DNA of 64,000 bases from Paroedura picta (GCF_049243985.1 NC_135381.1:13069345-13133344), one strand, 5' to 3'. Shown: positions 47,271 through 63,815, counted from the stretch's first letter. Notes: a model not told the origin generated them from the sequence alone. Translations and numbers: made by a program.

Positions 47271-47624
47271 CCATAGGAATTTTGTTAAGTCTATTGCATC
47301 AAAATTAGAGCAGTCTAGTAAGCACCTCTGATGAACTCCCAACTCACAAACGCGCTGGAATTTTTAGCTTTTATGGTGGCACTGGACTTAGCTTTGTCAG
47401 ATTCAACACTGGCTTACCCATGGTTATGTATCATTTGACTGGTCCTAATAAATGTTATTATATGTACACCAGCATCCATTAATGGCCAGGCAAAAGTTAG
47501 AACTCTGTAGAAATGTGCTAAACCTATCCAAATATTTCCAGTGATGCTTGGGTGCTCCACTCATTATATTCCACTCTATGTGCAGCACTCTCCTCCAAAA
47601 CACTTCCACTAGAATGGGTTGAGA
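47271..47624. other. GCN1-RPLP0 spacer, nothing recognised
   Basis: No open frame of note or nameable repeat; probably unique or old repetitive sequence. Confidence 0.4.
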
Positions 47625-47913
47625 GAGCCTCTTGTGGCGCAGAGTAGTAAGGCAGCTGTCTGAAAGCTTTGCCCATGAGGCTGGGAGTTAAATCCCAGCA
47701 GCCGGCTCAAGGTCAACTCAGCCTTCCATCCTTCCGAGGTCGGTAAAATGAGTACCCAGCTTGCTGGGGGGTAAAACAGTAATGACTGGGGAAGGCACTG
47801 GCAAACCACCCCGTATTGAGTCTGCCATGAAAACGCTAGAGGGCGTCACCCCAAGGGTCAGACATGACTCGGTGCTTGCACAGGGGATACCTTTACCTTT
47901 ACCTTTACCTTTT
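47625..47913 (+). repeat. SINE-A with perfect 12-bp target duplication
   Basis: A full-length copy ending in three ctttac repeats. Flanked by agaatgggttga at 47611-47622 and 47914-47925, the signature of LINE-driven insertion. The intact duplication suggests a young copy. Confidence 0.92.
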
Positions 47914-48044
47914 AGAATGGGTTGAAGGTAGGATACCAACCCCACCCAAGACTGAAGGATCGTGATTTTCCCGCCTCCCTCTGTTCATTCCAAATGTGAG
48001 AGTGGCTGGACTATCCGAGTAAATGCACTGGGACACAAGCGTCA

Positions 48045-48117
48045 AGAAGTCATCTTTTTATTTCTTTATTTCTTTTTCTTTCACTCTGCTCTGGCTGGTA
48101 CGTGATAAAACCAGCTG
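48045..48117 (-). terminator. RPLP0: RPLP0 3'UTR with polyA signals
   Basis: Two AATAAA hexamers on the minus strand (48065-48070 and 48057-48062) follow the stop codon by about 50 bases. That fits a very short 3'UTR like the human gene, with cleavage near 48045. Confidence 0.7.
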
Positions 48118-53376
<5,259 letters not shown>

Positions 53377-53560
53377 CGCGGTGACCCAAGGATCGCGCTT
53401 CGGCGGCGGTTTAAAGACTCGGGATGTTACCTGGAAAAGGGAGAGGGGAAGCCGTCAGCCCTGAGCTGCAGCTACGGCCGCCCCGCCATCGGCCGGGCCT
53501 AACCCGCCTCCGCCTCCGCCTAGGCCCAGGCCTGAGGCCCAGTAGGCCTCCCGCACTCAC

Positions 53561-53592
53561 CTCTTTCTCGAGGCCTCCGTGGAACAAGAGAG
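53561..53592 (-). other. RPLP0: RPLP0 exon 1 (non-coding)
   Basis: A short 5'UTR exon beginning near a pyrimidine run CTCTCTTG (a TOP motif typical of ribosomal protein mRNAs) at 53592, about 29 bp downstream of the TATA box, and ending at donor gtgagt after position 53561. The start is inferred from motif spacing. Confidence 0.7.
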
Positions 53593-53745
53593 CGGGTTCC
53601 GCCGCCGACCCAGTTTATATAGTCGGCACGCCGCGGCCAATCAGCACCGAGCCCCGACTTAATCCCGCCTCGCCGTTGATTGGGCGAGCAGCGATGACGA
53701 AGCATATAGGCGGAAAAGGGAAGGCAAGGTTGGCGTTTGATTGGC
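53593..53745 (-). promoter_or_regulatory. RPLP0: RPLP0 promoter: TATA box and three CCAAT-type boxes
   Basis: TATATAAA on the minus strand at 53614-53621 lies about 29 bp upstream of the TOP-type start. Upstream are NF-Y-type motifs: ccaat on + at 53637-53641 (ATTGG toward the gene), and two attgg on + near 53676 and 53738 (CCAAT toward the gene). The surroundings are CpG-rich. This is a strong constitutive ribosomal-protein promoter layout; factor binding is inferred from motifs only. Confidence 0.7.
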
Positions 53746-53881
53746 TTCTGGAACTATCCTTCAAAATGATTTTCCTCCTTGGGAAAGGAGGAGCGAAAAC
53801 GACGGTAGAGTGTTTGCGGGCGCCCCCTGCTGTCGGGCGGGCGTACACGCGCGTTGAACTGGGCGCAAACTCGGTGGATTA

Positions 53882-54435
53882 AGATTCAAGTGGGTATCCG
53901 TGTTGGCCTGAAGCAGCACAACAAAACAAAATCAGAGTGCAGTGGAACCTTTAAGACCAACAAAGATTTATTCAGGTCGCGAGCTTTCTAATGCAAGTGC
54001 TCTTCCTGAGGAATAAATCTTTGTTGGTCTTCAAGGTGCCGCTGGGCTCTGATTTTGTTTCGGTGAATTAAGTGAGAACCATCTCCCACAGTAGCACCTT
54101 TAAGACCAACAAATATTTATTCTAGGCGTGAGCTTTTGAGGGCTTGCACCTGAAATAAATCTTTGTTGGTCTTAAAGGTACTATTATGGGAGATAGTTCC
54201 ACTCAGACAATGAATGCACTGTTTGTAACCTGCCACCAGCTGGCTTCAGTAGTGGCAAGAAATAAAAATCGAATTATTATTATTGTCCAATAAAATCAGA
54301 GTCCAATAGCACCTTTAAGACCAACAAAGAGCTTTGAGTGCAAGCACTCTTCCTGAGGAATAAATCTTTGTTGGTCTTAAAGGTGCCACTGGGCTCTGAT
54401 TTTGTTTCGGTGAATTAAGCAAGGCTGGTTTTGGA
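53882..54435. repeat. Three consecutive fold-back copies of repeat family D
   Basis: Inverted arms (ctttaagaccaacaaag against ctttgttggtcttaaagg) occur around about 53950/54030, 54092/54160 and 54315/54370. The first and third units both end gattttgtttcggtgaatta, so the third arose by local duplication. Lies directly upstream of the RPLP0 promoter. Confidence 0.75.
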
Positions 54436-54854
54436 GTGAACCTGCAAAAGGTTAAGCGGCAGGGGCAGCTCTGTGGTTAACGTACAGCTCACTGCATCGT
54501 TCTTGTCACTTATTTATAATGCTGACCGCATCGTTTAACAATGTCACTCAATGTTTATGCTTCTAGCGGGCTAACCCCATTAGGCTATGCACGCCAAGCC
54601 AGGCCGGGCGGTATTGAGATTAATATTTCATATTAACAAACATTAGCCTTTCGTGGATGAGAGCCCTTGAGATGGCTGTGTGTCTTTACAGGACAATCGT
54701 CTGATGCAACACACACACATTAAGGAAGCATGAAATGCAAAGTGGCTTTGCTGTAATTTAGGATTTTATCTCGCTGTGACTGTGATTCTTAACTCTCTCT
54801 CTGACTGAATTGTGAGTATTAAGTAGCTTGGCACATCTAATGGAAGAGTCACTG

Positions 54855-55180
54855 TATTTCTCCAAGAGTGTGAGTCCAGGGGCAACTTTAAGGACAGGTA
54901 GAAGCTTTCATGTGTAGTAACACATCTTCAAATGCGGCGCATAGGTGACACACACACACATTTATTCCTTGAATACAACTTTGTTTGTCTTAAAGGTGCC
55001 ATTGGACTAAAACTTTGGTCTGCTATTTCAGACCAACATGGCTACTTACTTGAATCCATCTTTCACTTGAATCTTTCATAATTATATTCCACTGATTCAG
55101 GTGGATACCTGCATTGGTCTGAAATAGTAGAACAAAGCTTGAGTCCAGGGGCACCTTTAAGACCAACAATGTTTAATTCT
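54855..55180. repeat. Repeat family D, fold-back and single copies
   Basis: gagtccaggggcaactttaag / cttaaaggtgccattggact arms, then another copy from 55100 (gtggatacctgcattggtct). Confidence 0.6.
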
Positions 55181-55447
55181 GGGTGTGTCTTCCTACATTT
55201 TGGAACCTCTTCACCTGGGTGTTTATTCTCCTACAAAATCACTATGTAATAAGGATCAGCTCATAGCAGCTAAAAAAATGATGCTAGAATAAAATTATCA
55301 AACTTTCAAGGAGCTACAAGCCTCCTTTGTATTTTAAATTATATAGTATAGTATATAGTATTAAATTATATAGTATTTTGGGGACAGAGTGGTAAGTCAT
55401 TTGGGTGAGACCAGGCTATAAAGTCCACTTAAAAGCCCCGCTCTCCC

Positions 55448-55545
55448 ACTTTGAGACTCCTTTGGGTAGCGAAAAGCGACATATAAGGACCATTTCCTCC
55501 TTCGGGTAAAGAAAAGTGGCATATAAGAACCAACTCTTCTTCTTA
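55448..55545 (+). repeat. SINE-B 3' end, duplicated
   Basis: Two copies in a row of the SINE-B 3' end (agcgacatataaggacca and aagtggcatataagaacca), the second with tail actcttcttctt. Confidence 0.65.
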
Positions 55546-56375
55546 ATGAGCACCAAGGGGAGGGATCAGATCCATCAGAGCAATGGGGCAGCCAACAAGA
55601 GGGAAGGTAGCCTTCTGTCTAGCTGCCTTTACCCACTGAAAGTCATATCTCCGCTTATACAGTGTAAGAATATTTTTGACATGTTATTTGGCAACACAAA
55701 GAGAACCAGTTGCAGCCCCTTTCTCTTCACTTGGTTGCAACTACCTCAGGCCCTCACAAATGTCCTTCCCAGTTCCCCCGACTTGCAGCTGTGCAGGAAG
55801 ACACAAAAAGGCTACAACCTCACACTCTTTTTTCACCCTAGCCATGCTGAGCCTCCGAGGAGCAAGGAGGAGCATGAAACAGGCGTTGCTCTGCTCACAC
55901 CAGGAAATAGGAAGACAGGACCTAGCAGCTCCTGTCATAGGGACCTCCACACCAACAGGGAGGGGGCAATGGCCTTGCGCCCTGCTTTTTCTGCTACAGC
56001 TACAAGGCATTTCTCCCAAAGGGAAAAGACAGAGAAGATTGTCATGGTGAACTGGAGAGGAAGAAAACCCAGCTTTGCTAATCCGGATTCCAGCACTGAA
56101 TGTGAACCTTACTTCTAGCATATAGGCCAGCAAGATCTGAACTCGGAACAGGTATCCAATTGGCAGTTTTCTCACTTGAACATCACAAAGCAGGTTTTAT
56201 TTGACGTTCCGTGTTGCACAAGGAGAAGCAAGCTTCAGTTCGCAGTTCCAAAAAGTTTGTTCTCATGGATTCCTGTGTTTACACACTACGCTGAGGATTA
56301 GCTTTCTAGCAGGTGACTGGGGATGGTAACCAACCATCTGGTCATATTTGGAAAAGTCATAGTCAAGGACACTGA
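55546..56375. other. RPLP0-PXN spacer, no recognised content
   Basis: A 200-codon plus-strand open frame (55516-56118) crosses this stretch but starts inside the SINE-B end and shows no domain. No other structure noted. Confidence 0.4.
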
Positions 56376-56893
56376 GAATTATGGCAAAATTTTATTAGCA
56401 TCATCACAGGAATTTTAAAAGGGGGGAAAGGCAGAATTAGAAGTTTACAAAGTAGAGGGGGAGGAGAGAGAAAATACTTGTCAATCCACAGGAGAACCTC
56501 CCCGCCCTTCCCAGAACAGTTGTAGCTTTGAGACCCCTTTCATTCTGATATCTTACTAGAGTTCAATAGCGAACAAAGGCCTACAGAGGCAGAAGTTTAT
56601 GGAGGGCAGAAAATATTTTTCAGCAGAGAAAGCAATGGCACATCTTCTGATACTGAGCTGCCACTCCATAGGGCTCCAATACTACAGTCAAAGTGTCGCA
56701 GACTTCCAAAAGATGTACACTCAAAAAAGCCCCTACAGCCTGAACTATCCAAGGTATGCAAGCAATCCAGAGTTGACCTTTGGGTGAAGACAAAACACAA
56801 ATCTTAAGTGATGAGTCCAATCTGGATCTGCAAAATGAACTCATAGGAGAAATTGGTTCTTCCAGTTTGGTGTGGGGGAGGCCTGCTATAGAG

Positions 56894-57189
56894 TAGGCTT
56901 TCTCCATCAGGGTTTCATGAAACCGTGGCGTTCCTTGACAGCCCTGGAAGGGTTTCCCAAATAGGTGGGAGTTAATTTTTAACATACTTTTTAAAATTGT
57001 TAAACATTATTAGGACGATATGGCCCTAGATGGTCATGTCGACCCACCCCTCCCCAAATGGCCAATGGATGGGCGTGTATACAGATATGCTCTCTGACCA
57101 TATTCTGCACCATCGCGCCACTTCTGGGGTTTCTCAAAGGCTGAAGGACATTTCAGGGGTTTCTCAATGCTAAAAAACTCGAGAAGCTG
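56894..57189. mobile_element. hAT MITE-2, full length
   Basis: Ends taggctttctccatcagg and actcgagaagctg; 8-bp flanks ctatagag/ctgtagag. 296 bp; non-autonomous. Confidence 0.78.
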
Positions 57190-57477
57190 CTGTAGAGTTT
57201 CGATTGGCTGGTCCTTGTGACAATCATGAAGCCACTCTCCTCCCCACAGCGATGCTTCGCGTTCTTTTGGTTTTTAATACTGGTGCCGAATGGATCATTA
57301 AGCCAGGCACTTGAGAAAGAAAAGAGAAGGGAAAACACGCTGGCATCTGAACCAGGTAAGCAGATATGATGGGGAAGGGGAAAGCAGAGCTTACCCTGCG
57401 GCCCAAAAGCATGATTAGCCCTACCGCTTCAGTAAGCAAAGTTTTATTTATCATACTAGCCTGAAAGCCCATTGCAT

Positions 57478-57905
57478 CCAGAGGGGGACACCACCGCCCC
57501 GCCTACCGTTGTGGCTTGCAACGGGGCCAATGGCTCGGCAGGCGGGCGGTGGGGCATGCGGAGGTCGAGCAGGGCGTTGTGCTGCCGGCTGGGGCAATGG
57601 TCCCGCAGCTTGTCGGGCTGGTGCGTGACGGCTGAGCCGGTAGCCCTATTGCTGGTCTGCACTGCTGGTCGGCCTGCCACAGCTGCCAGGTCAATCGGCG
57701 GCGAAGGCACGGAGCCACACAGGAGCACCCTCCTCTTTGCCAGGCAGCATCTGGCCACGAGGCTGACTGAGCGCCTCGCGGCCGGCTTCTGGAGATAGGC
57801 ATGCCAGGGGCCAGCCCAATCCGAGCGCACCCAGCCTTTCTGGGTACACCTGGATTGGCCCATGCAGGCAGAAGCGCAGGCAGGACACCCAGATGTGTCC
57901 TGGAC
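57478..57905. other. GC-rich block of unknown nature
   Basis: About 430 bp, clearly more GC- and CpG-rich than its surroundings, open on both strands (a minus frame of 197 codons covers 57456-58049). No protein domain recognised. It could be an unnamed GC-rich repeat or a CpG island in the PXN 3' region. Confidence 0.4.
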
Positions 57906-57934
57906 AGCACTCCGCCCATAGTGGCTTTTCATAA

Positions 57935-58175
57935 GTATTAGAGCCACAAATGGTAAGGATGACAGCATAGCTGGGAGATCCTTGGATTGCCTGGCAGCCA
58001 GGCAAGGGATGTTCAAAGATGGTTTTGTCATTGCCTGCCTCCACGTCATGACCCCCTAGTGTTCCTTGGAGGAACTACCACCCAAATCCTTGCAGGTCTC
58101 CCATCCCAATACTAGTCAGGGTCGGCCCCTGCTTGGCTTCCGAGATCTGACGGGATTCAGGCTATGATGTCTGAG
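57935..58175 (-). repeat. 5S-headed SINE, minus strand
   Basis: cattgcctgcctccacgtca and the 5S-like head tctcccatcccaatactagt ... gcttccgagatctgacggg, the clearest 5S match in the window. Confidence 0.7.
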
Positions 58176-59671
58176 CCTTTCCCCCAGTCTATGGAGACTT
58201 TTCCAAATTAAGTGGTTCTGATTGGGAGAGGACCAACTTAAAGTGGAAGAAGGCTCCTTAGGCTAGAGGCAGGATTACTTGGAGGCTGGGTGGATCCGCC
58301 TTCATCTAACCGACCCTACGGATTGTTCTCAAAACTGCTCAATATCTGGCAGTATTTTTGCAGGCTACTTGGTTGTTTCGTTCCCCATCCCATGTGGATG
58401 TGCAATGGGGTACAGAACACTTAAGACGAGCTGGTTAAAAAAAAAAAACAGCCTCATACAAAATTGTGACACTCTCTTCTCACTCTAGAGACAAACTCCC
58501 CTTCCGCAATTTGGTTCTTCTCAGTTTGCAAAACTTGAAAGCCTCCTTAACTGCACCCCACCTCAGAGGTGAAGGAAGCACACTTGTTTTAAATACCTGC
58601 CCTCTGAAAACATGCAAATAGCCAAGTGGCAGGAAGCTCCAGCGGCACAGGAAGAGGGTACTTTGTGCCACTCCTGGACTAGAACAGAAAGATCTCCAGG
58701 AATGACTGTGGCAAAGATCCATAGATACTCCTGTTACTCGCTCCTCTTCTACTTGCTTCTTTGCGTGCTCAGTAGCAACAAAAGTACACCAAGGCACTAA
58801 TGTGCATGCATGCATGCGCACGCATACATGCTTCGGTGCACACTGAAATTGAAGTCTCATAGACTTTGGACATGAGATATGGCACATTTGTCCAAAAAAG
58901 CTTGGCTGTTGCCACCACGGTAGCATTAAAGGGCATGCTGATATCCAGGGCCTAGCATGAGCCATTGCTGGAGATGATAATACTTGAACCCAGTTGGGTT
59001 AGCTTGGAGCTCTTTCTCCCTAGTGAAGGAAATTCGGACTCGCCTAAAATTCCAGATCTTTAGCTTTGAGAGGAAGGCGAGTCCGTCCAAATACAGCAGT
59101 TTACAGGTCATTAAAAATTAATTTCCAGTTGAGCTCTGATCAATACAAAAAGCTACTTAATAAGCCAACAAACAAAACAAAAAACCCCTCATCTCTCTCT
59201 CTCTCACGCATGCACGCAAACACACACACCGTTTTAACATTCTCTTCTCCCGCCCACCCCCCATTTCATTTTTTACAAAAGACAATAGTTAATTGTTGTG
59301 TCTAGCAAAAGCACTGAGGCTATAAGATGCAGCGCCCCTGGGGCCCTGCCCGCAACAGTCATATATGAAAGTCATCAGTTGAAAATCATTTAAAAAAAAA
59401 ACAAACCTCAATTTCCATACAAGATATTTAAAAGTCATTCTGTTATGAATTCGATACTCAGTGTAGAAATCAATGTTCCCCCACTCAGATCCAGCCCACC
59501 CACCCCCAAGCACACAGTTTTCGGTTTAATAGCAAAAAAAAAAACCTCAGTCATCTCTCCCACAAACCACTGCAGAGAGGGAGAACTGAAAGATTCATTA
59601 AAGTCAACAGACGAAAGAATTATTGCTCAGAAATTCTCCATGAAAGGGCATGTTAAACAAGAACGAGAGAG

Positions 59672-59948
59672 AGCCAGCGTGGTATAGTGGTTAAGAGCAG
59701 CAGACTCCAATCTGGTGAACCAGGGTTGATCCCCCGCTCCTCCACATGTTGCCAGCTGGGTGACCTTGGACCAGTCACAGTTCTCTTAAGAGCTCTCACA
59801 GATCAGTTCTCTCAGAGCTCTTTCAGCCCCACCTACCTCATAGGGTGCCTGTCGTGGAGAGAGAAAAGGAAAGGCGTTTGTAAGACACTTCGGGTCTCCT
59901 TCAGGCAGTGAAAAGTGGGGTAGTAAAAAAAACAGCTCATCTTCTCTT
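59672..59948 (+). repeat. SINE-B
   Basis: Full-length: gagccagcgtggtatagtgg head, tail aaaacagctcatcttctc. Lies within the probable PXN 3'UTR, antisense to it. Confidence 0.85.
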
Positions 59949-60756
59949 GTTTAATGAAGACAGAGAAGCGACAAAAGCTAATGCTTAAGTTTCTCTTGCC
60001 ATCTGGGGGAAAATCAAAAACCGGGTTGCGTCCTGACAAAAAAAAATTTCTAGGAGGGCTGGGATGATCTGCTTATGTGGATTTTTTCCGTACAATAACT
60101 GTATTGTGGATGATTCGTGCCCACAAACAGCACCTGGAATTGGAGAATGCCTGGGAATCGGTGGTAGAAACAGTGGAGAATCCAACATCTCAGAAAACAG
60201 AGTTATCCCCATTTCAACAGGATGAACACACAGAATCGGTACTTCCTGTGCATTCTCATGAAGGCGGAATACCTGCTGCCCCTCTCGACACCCCAGACTC
60301 AGAATTGAAGGCTCATTCCTCCTGATTCCTCCCATGTGTTCTTGAGAGAGAAGAATTCACGCCTCCCGTCTCCATGGTGTGTGGTTGTCTGAATCCTCGC
60401 TATCAAGGACACCCCTTTGCCACCAGTCTCTTTCCCTGCCCCCTCCTCCCACGTGAACCCCCTTAGCCTGGCTCGGCTGCCCATCTGCGCCATGAGCAGC
60501 AGATCTCGGTGTTCCCCTGCTAAAAAAGGCAACTTTGAATTGAACGGACCATTGTGTTTCTCTCCCTGGGTTCCTCCACTTTCCAGAGCAGCAGGTAAGC
60601 ATCCCAGACCCTTTTCATCCCACCCTTCACATACACACCACACACACAAACACTTCTCCTCTAGCCCACCAAGGCCCCTGGTGGCTGAATCGCGGCCATG
60701 TCCCAAAGAGGCGGGTCCTTCCTGGCAGGACAGCAGAAAGCCGTCGACTGCGGCCT

Positions 60757-61023
60757 TTAACAGAAGAGTTTCAGGAAGCAGTTCTGACAGTAGGGCTTGT
60801 CGTTCTGCTCCTTGAAGGTTCCTTTGTTGAGCTGCTTGAGACAGAAGGCACAGACGAAGTGTTCCGGGTGGAATTTCTTGGCCATCGCGGTGATGCAACG
60901 GCCTGTGATGGGCTTCTGGCAGCCGGAGCACAGCGATCCCCGGCGCTCGTGGTAATGCACCTCGCAGTAGGGCTGCCCATCGTGTTCAAAGAAGCTGCCG
61001 TTGACAAAGGGAGTGAAACATTC
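60757..61023 (-). CDS. PXN: PXN terminal coding exon, second half of LIM3 and LIM4
   Basis: Encodes [20 protein letters not shown] (second finger of LIM3), the YHERRG linker, and LIM4 from [18 protein letters not shown] to CFLKLFC and stop. 88 residues. Acceptor gctag. Confidence 0.96.
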   Translation of the reverse strand, partial: ECFTPFVNGSFFEHDGQPYCEVHYHERRGSLCSGCQKPITGRCITAMAKKFHPEHFVCAFCLKQLNKGTFKEQNDKPYCQNCFLKLFC

Positions 61024-63699
61024 CTAGCAGGCAGGAGAAACAAAGGCCTTGTCAGTAAATCAAGGGAAAAGAAGCGAGAAAAGAAAAGCACAGCACTGCT
61101 CACAAAGAGAGCCTCCATCCTAGGGAACGTCAAGAGCAATTCTTGCTCCACCTTCTGAAAACGCACACAATTACTGAAGAAGGGTTTGTTTTATACCTCA
61201 CTTTTCTCTACCCTAAGGAAAGCGGCTTGCAATCATCTTCCCTTCCTCTCGCCACAACAGACACCCTGTGAGGGAGGGGAGGCTGAGAGAGCCCCGCTAT
61301 TACTGAAGAAGAAGAAGAGTTGGTTCCTATATGCCACTTTTCTCTACCTGAAGGAGTCTCAAAGCGGTTTACAGTCACCTTCCCTTTCCTCTCCCCAGCT
61401 CAGAAGCTAAAGAAGCTCATGTCTAAAAGAGGAAAGCAGGAATTCTGACACCAGCAGGAGCAGCTGCAACAACCTTGCAGCCTTCTAAGTAACCTTCCCA
61501 GATATTTTAGACCTGCCTGCTAAAACCAGAGTCTTCTCACTCCTAAGTACTTATTTACTTCATTTCCAGCCCACTTTTATCACTGACACCCGAAGTGGCC
61601 TTACAGAATAAAGGCAAGGCACTCCCTATAGTATAAAATACCCAACAAACAATGAAATCATTCACAGCATTGGAAAGAACCTGTGAATGACAAACTGCCT
61701 AAGGCACGGTGTACTATAAGCTATGTAGTGAGTGGGATTACAAACGCAGAAGACAATGCCTGGAAATCAAGATAATACACAGAGTGATCATTGCCGCATA
61801 TTAAAATCCCATTCCATTATCGAGGGCCATCCTCTTGGATCGTTCCAATCTGCTCCAGTTTTCATCCCTTCATAAAAACACCATTCTGAGCCCCACTGTT
61901 TTGCACATTTTTCACAAGTAATTTTAAAGAATAGTTGGCTAATGATACCCATTTGAAAGTTTCCCAAGATGAGTTACATTTCTGCAAACTTTAGGGTGTT
62001 TCCGAAGCTAATCCTATTTCATTCATTCATTCATTCATTCATTCATTCATTCATTCATTCATTCATTCATTCATTCGGATTTTTATACTGCCCTTCCCTA
62101 CAGCTCTGGGTGGTTTACATGGAATGTTGCACAAATTTACATAGAACTTTACGACAATCTATAACATTGCACACGTTTCAAAGAACTTCTCAATAATCTA
62201 TCACAACAATATATCCCTCTATATTGGGGTGCAGCTGTCCTTCTGCCCTACCTTCTCCTTGGTAATACCAGCGGATAACTCGTTCCAAAGGGAGGGGAAG
62301 AAGGGGGAAAGGTGAGGCGCGCTTACCCGGCAGACAAAACACTCAGGGTGCCAAAGGGTATTCAAGGCAGAGATGTAGTTTTCCAGGATGGCCCGGGCAC
62401 AACCTCCACACTTGGGGGCAAACATGTCGAAGTAATCCTTGCGACAGTAGGCTTTGCCATCTTTCTCATGAAAGCCTGCCATGGGAGGGAGAGACCAAGC
62501 AAAAAATGTCACTTTCAGCAAACCCTTTTTTCTGAGGGTCAAAAGAGCATACGTAAAATGCACCAAATTAAGTTTTAAAAAAAATTATGTACCACTGGCC
62601 TCCCCTTCCCCCTCCCCCAATTATTATTGTAACAAATGGAAAATGTCCAGTTGAAATACTATGAACTGGGAGGGGTGGGTCCCAGTGAAGAGACAAATAT
62701 AGAATAATATAGACGCACTGGGAAACTAATGTGGCAATAAAAAATATCCAAATTGGACTTATATAGAGTTGTCTCTCTTCAGTTTCAATAATTCTTTTAT
62801 TCTTATTTTACACAAGTCCCAACACGTTTCGCCTACAAGCTTTTTCAAGGGATGGTTTATATATTTAAGGACCAACTTCAACTTATTAAGGAATCTCTTG
62901 ACAGAGTATAAGGTCATACAATAGCTAAACTTAGCTTGTGGTGCTTCAGACGCTACCACTTGCTCTGATGGGCAGCTGCTCTCCAAAGTCTAGGCTGGAG
63001 AAAGGCCTTTCCCAGCATCTACTACCTAAGAACCTTCAGCAGAAGATGCAAGGGAGGGAACCTGGGCCACACACTATGAAAAGCAGGTCCTCCAGCACTG
63101 AGACACAACTCCTTCATGGCATAATGACCCTGTTTTGCCACAGGAGTCAGCTTGACATACAAAAATAGGTCCACAGTATAATTCTGTTCACAAATAATCT
63201 GAAAATATTTTCGTGCTGTCACTTCCTGTGCTGTGGGAGTGGCCTGGTGATGTCACTTCTGGTGACATGTGACTTCCAGGGGTGTGCCAGGGAGGTGTGC
63301 CCTGCTGACCTCACTTCTGAGATTTCTCAAAGCCTGAAGCACACTTCAAGGGTTTCACAATGGTAAAAAGGTTGAGAAAGGCCGCCATCAAGTGATGCCT
63401 TGCATTGCAAAAAGCTGGCCACTGTATAGAAGAGTGAGATTCAAGTCCAGTAGCATCTCAGAGATGAACAAGAGTTTGGGGTATCTAATGAAGGCAGTTT
63501 TGACCTTCAAATTCTGATGGCTTGGGGGGAAATTGAACACAACTGACTGTGAGCTCTTCTGTTCTAAGCCACTGAGTAATGAGTGTATGATTTGCCAATC
63601 AGCTTGAACCACCATACCTTCAGGGCCAAAGAATGCTCCGCACTGGGCACAGAAGAAGTGTTCCGGGTGCCAGGTCCGATCCAGTGCAGTCACCACTTT
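60757..63699 (-). CDS. PXN: PXN (paxillin), last three coding exons
   Basis: Paxillin is a focal-adhesion scaffold; its C-terminal LIM domains bind PTP-PEST, tubulin and target the protein to adhesions. The window holds the last 165 residues: the second half of LIM2 (from [17 protein letters not shown]), complete LIM3 and LIM4, and the stop TAA at 60757. Zinc-ligand patterns C-x2-C ... H-x2-C and C-x2-C are intact in LIM3 and LIM4. The tail reads CFLKLFC as in paxillin rather than the LFG end I recall for TGFB1I1 (Hic-5). Position next to RPLP0 fits the human order. The LD motifs, LIM1 and the start of LIM2 lie right of the window. Confidence 0.96.
61176..61400 (-). repeat. Two SINE-B ends in tandem, minus strand
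   Basis: gggtttgttttatacctcac ... gagagccccgctattactg is followed by a second copy start (agaagaagagttggttccta) cut at about 61400. Confidence 0.7.
61401..62020. other. PXN intron, nothing recognised
   Basis: No exon, RNA motif or clear repeat seen apart from a weak LINE-tail-like patch near 61550-61610. Confidence 0.35.
62021..62220 (-). repeat. (ATTC)n microsatellite and L2-like LINE tail
   Basis: About 14 attc units (62021-62075), then ggatttttatactgcccttc and ctgggtggtttacatgg, a LINE 3' end in reverse. Confidence 0.75.
62327..62475 (-). CDS. PXN: PXN exon, end of LIM2 and first half of LIM3
   Basis: Encodes [18 protein letters not shown] (end of LIM2) then [15 protein letters not shown] ... 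WHPECFVCR (LIM3, first zinc finger). Acceptor ggcag, donor gtaagc. Confidence 0.95.
62700..62990. repeat. Unassigned repeat with cacgtttcgcc motif
   Basis: cccaacacgtttcgcctaca followed by agctttttcaaggga; a recurring vertebrate repeat phrase whose family I cannot name. In a PXN intron. Confidence 0.35.
63215..63385. mobile_element. hAT MITE-2-like right part
   Basis: gagatttctcaaagcctgaag ... aaaaaggttgagaaaggc matches the right end of the element at 48535; the left is different sequence. Confidence 0.5.
63425..63490. repeat. Repeat family D fragment
   Basis: gattcaagtccagtagcatct ... gatgaacaagagtttggg. Confidence 0.4.
63618..63699 (-). CDS. PXN: PXN exon, second half of LIM2
   Basis: Encodes [20 protein letters not shown] ... 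FFGPE plus one base. Acceptor tttcag, donor gtatgg. Phase 0 at its 5' end. Confidence 0.95.
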
Positions 63700-63736
63700 C
63701 TGAAAGGAGGAAACCGTAAGCATTAAGCAAAATTAA

Positions 63737-63815
63737 AATGGCACAGTGGTCAGAGTGGTGAACTAGGATCTCGGAGACCTGGGTTCAAATCTCAACTCTG
63801 TCCGTGAGACTCTCT
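63737..63815 (+). repeat. tRNA-headed SINE fragment (Sauria-SINE-like)
   Basis: gcacagtggtcagagtggtg (A box) and gacctgggttcaaatctc (B box) match the head of the lepidosaur Sauria SINE as I recall it; the body is missing. Confidence 0.5.

Larger units (their letters stand above)
56376..60756 (-). other. PXN: Probable PXN 3'UTR and polyA signal
   Basis: An AATAAA on the minus strand at 56391-56396 is followed by a G/U-rich stretch and could end PXN, giving a 3'UTR of about 4.4 kb interrupted by a hAT element (56894-57189), a GC-rich block (57478-57905), a 5S-SINE (57935-58175) and a tRNA-SINE (59672-59948). Nearer hexamers (AATAAA near 57440, ATTAAA near 59525) could end a shorter form. The intervals 58176-59671 and 59949-60756 show no repeat I recognise and are plausible single-copy UTR. 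Extent is inferred. Confidence 0.35.

Noticed and set aside
55516-56118. 200-codon plus-strand open frame
   Set aside because: Starts inside a SINE-B 3' end, shows no recognisable domain or splice context, and lies in the spacer between RPLP0 and PXN.
57456-58049. 197-codon minus-strand open frame
   Set aside because: Caused by high GC content over the block at 57478-57905; the other strand is also open. No domain seen.
58080-58160. Possible 5S rRNA gene
   Set aside because: Only the internal part of 5S is present, fused to a SINE body found in three other copies.
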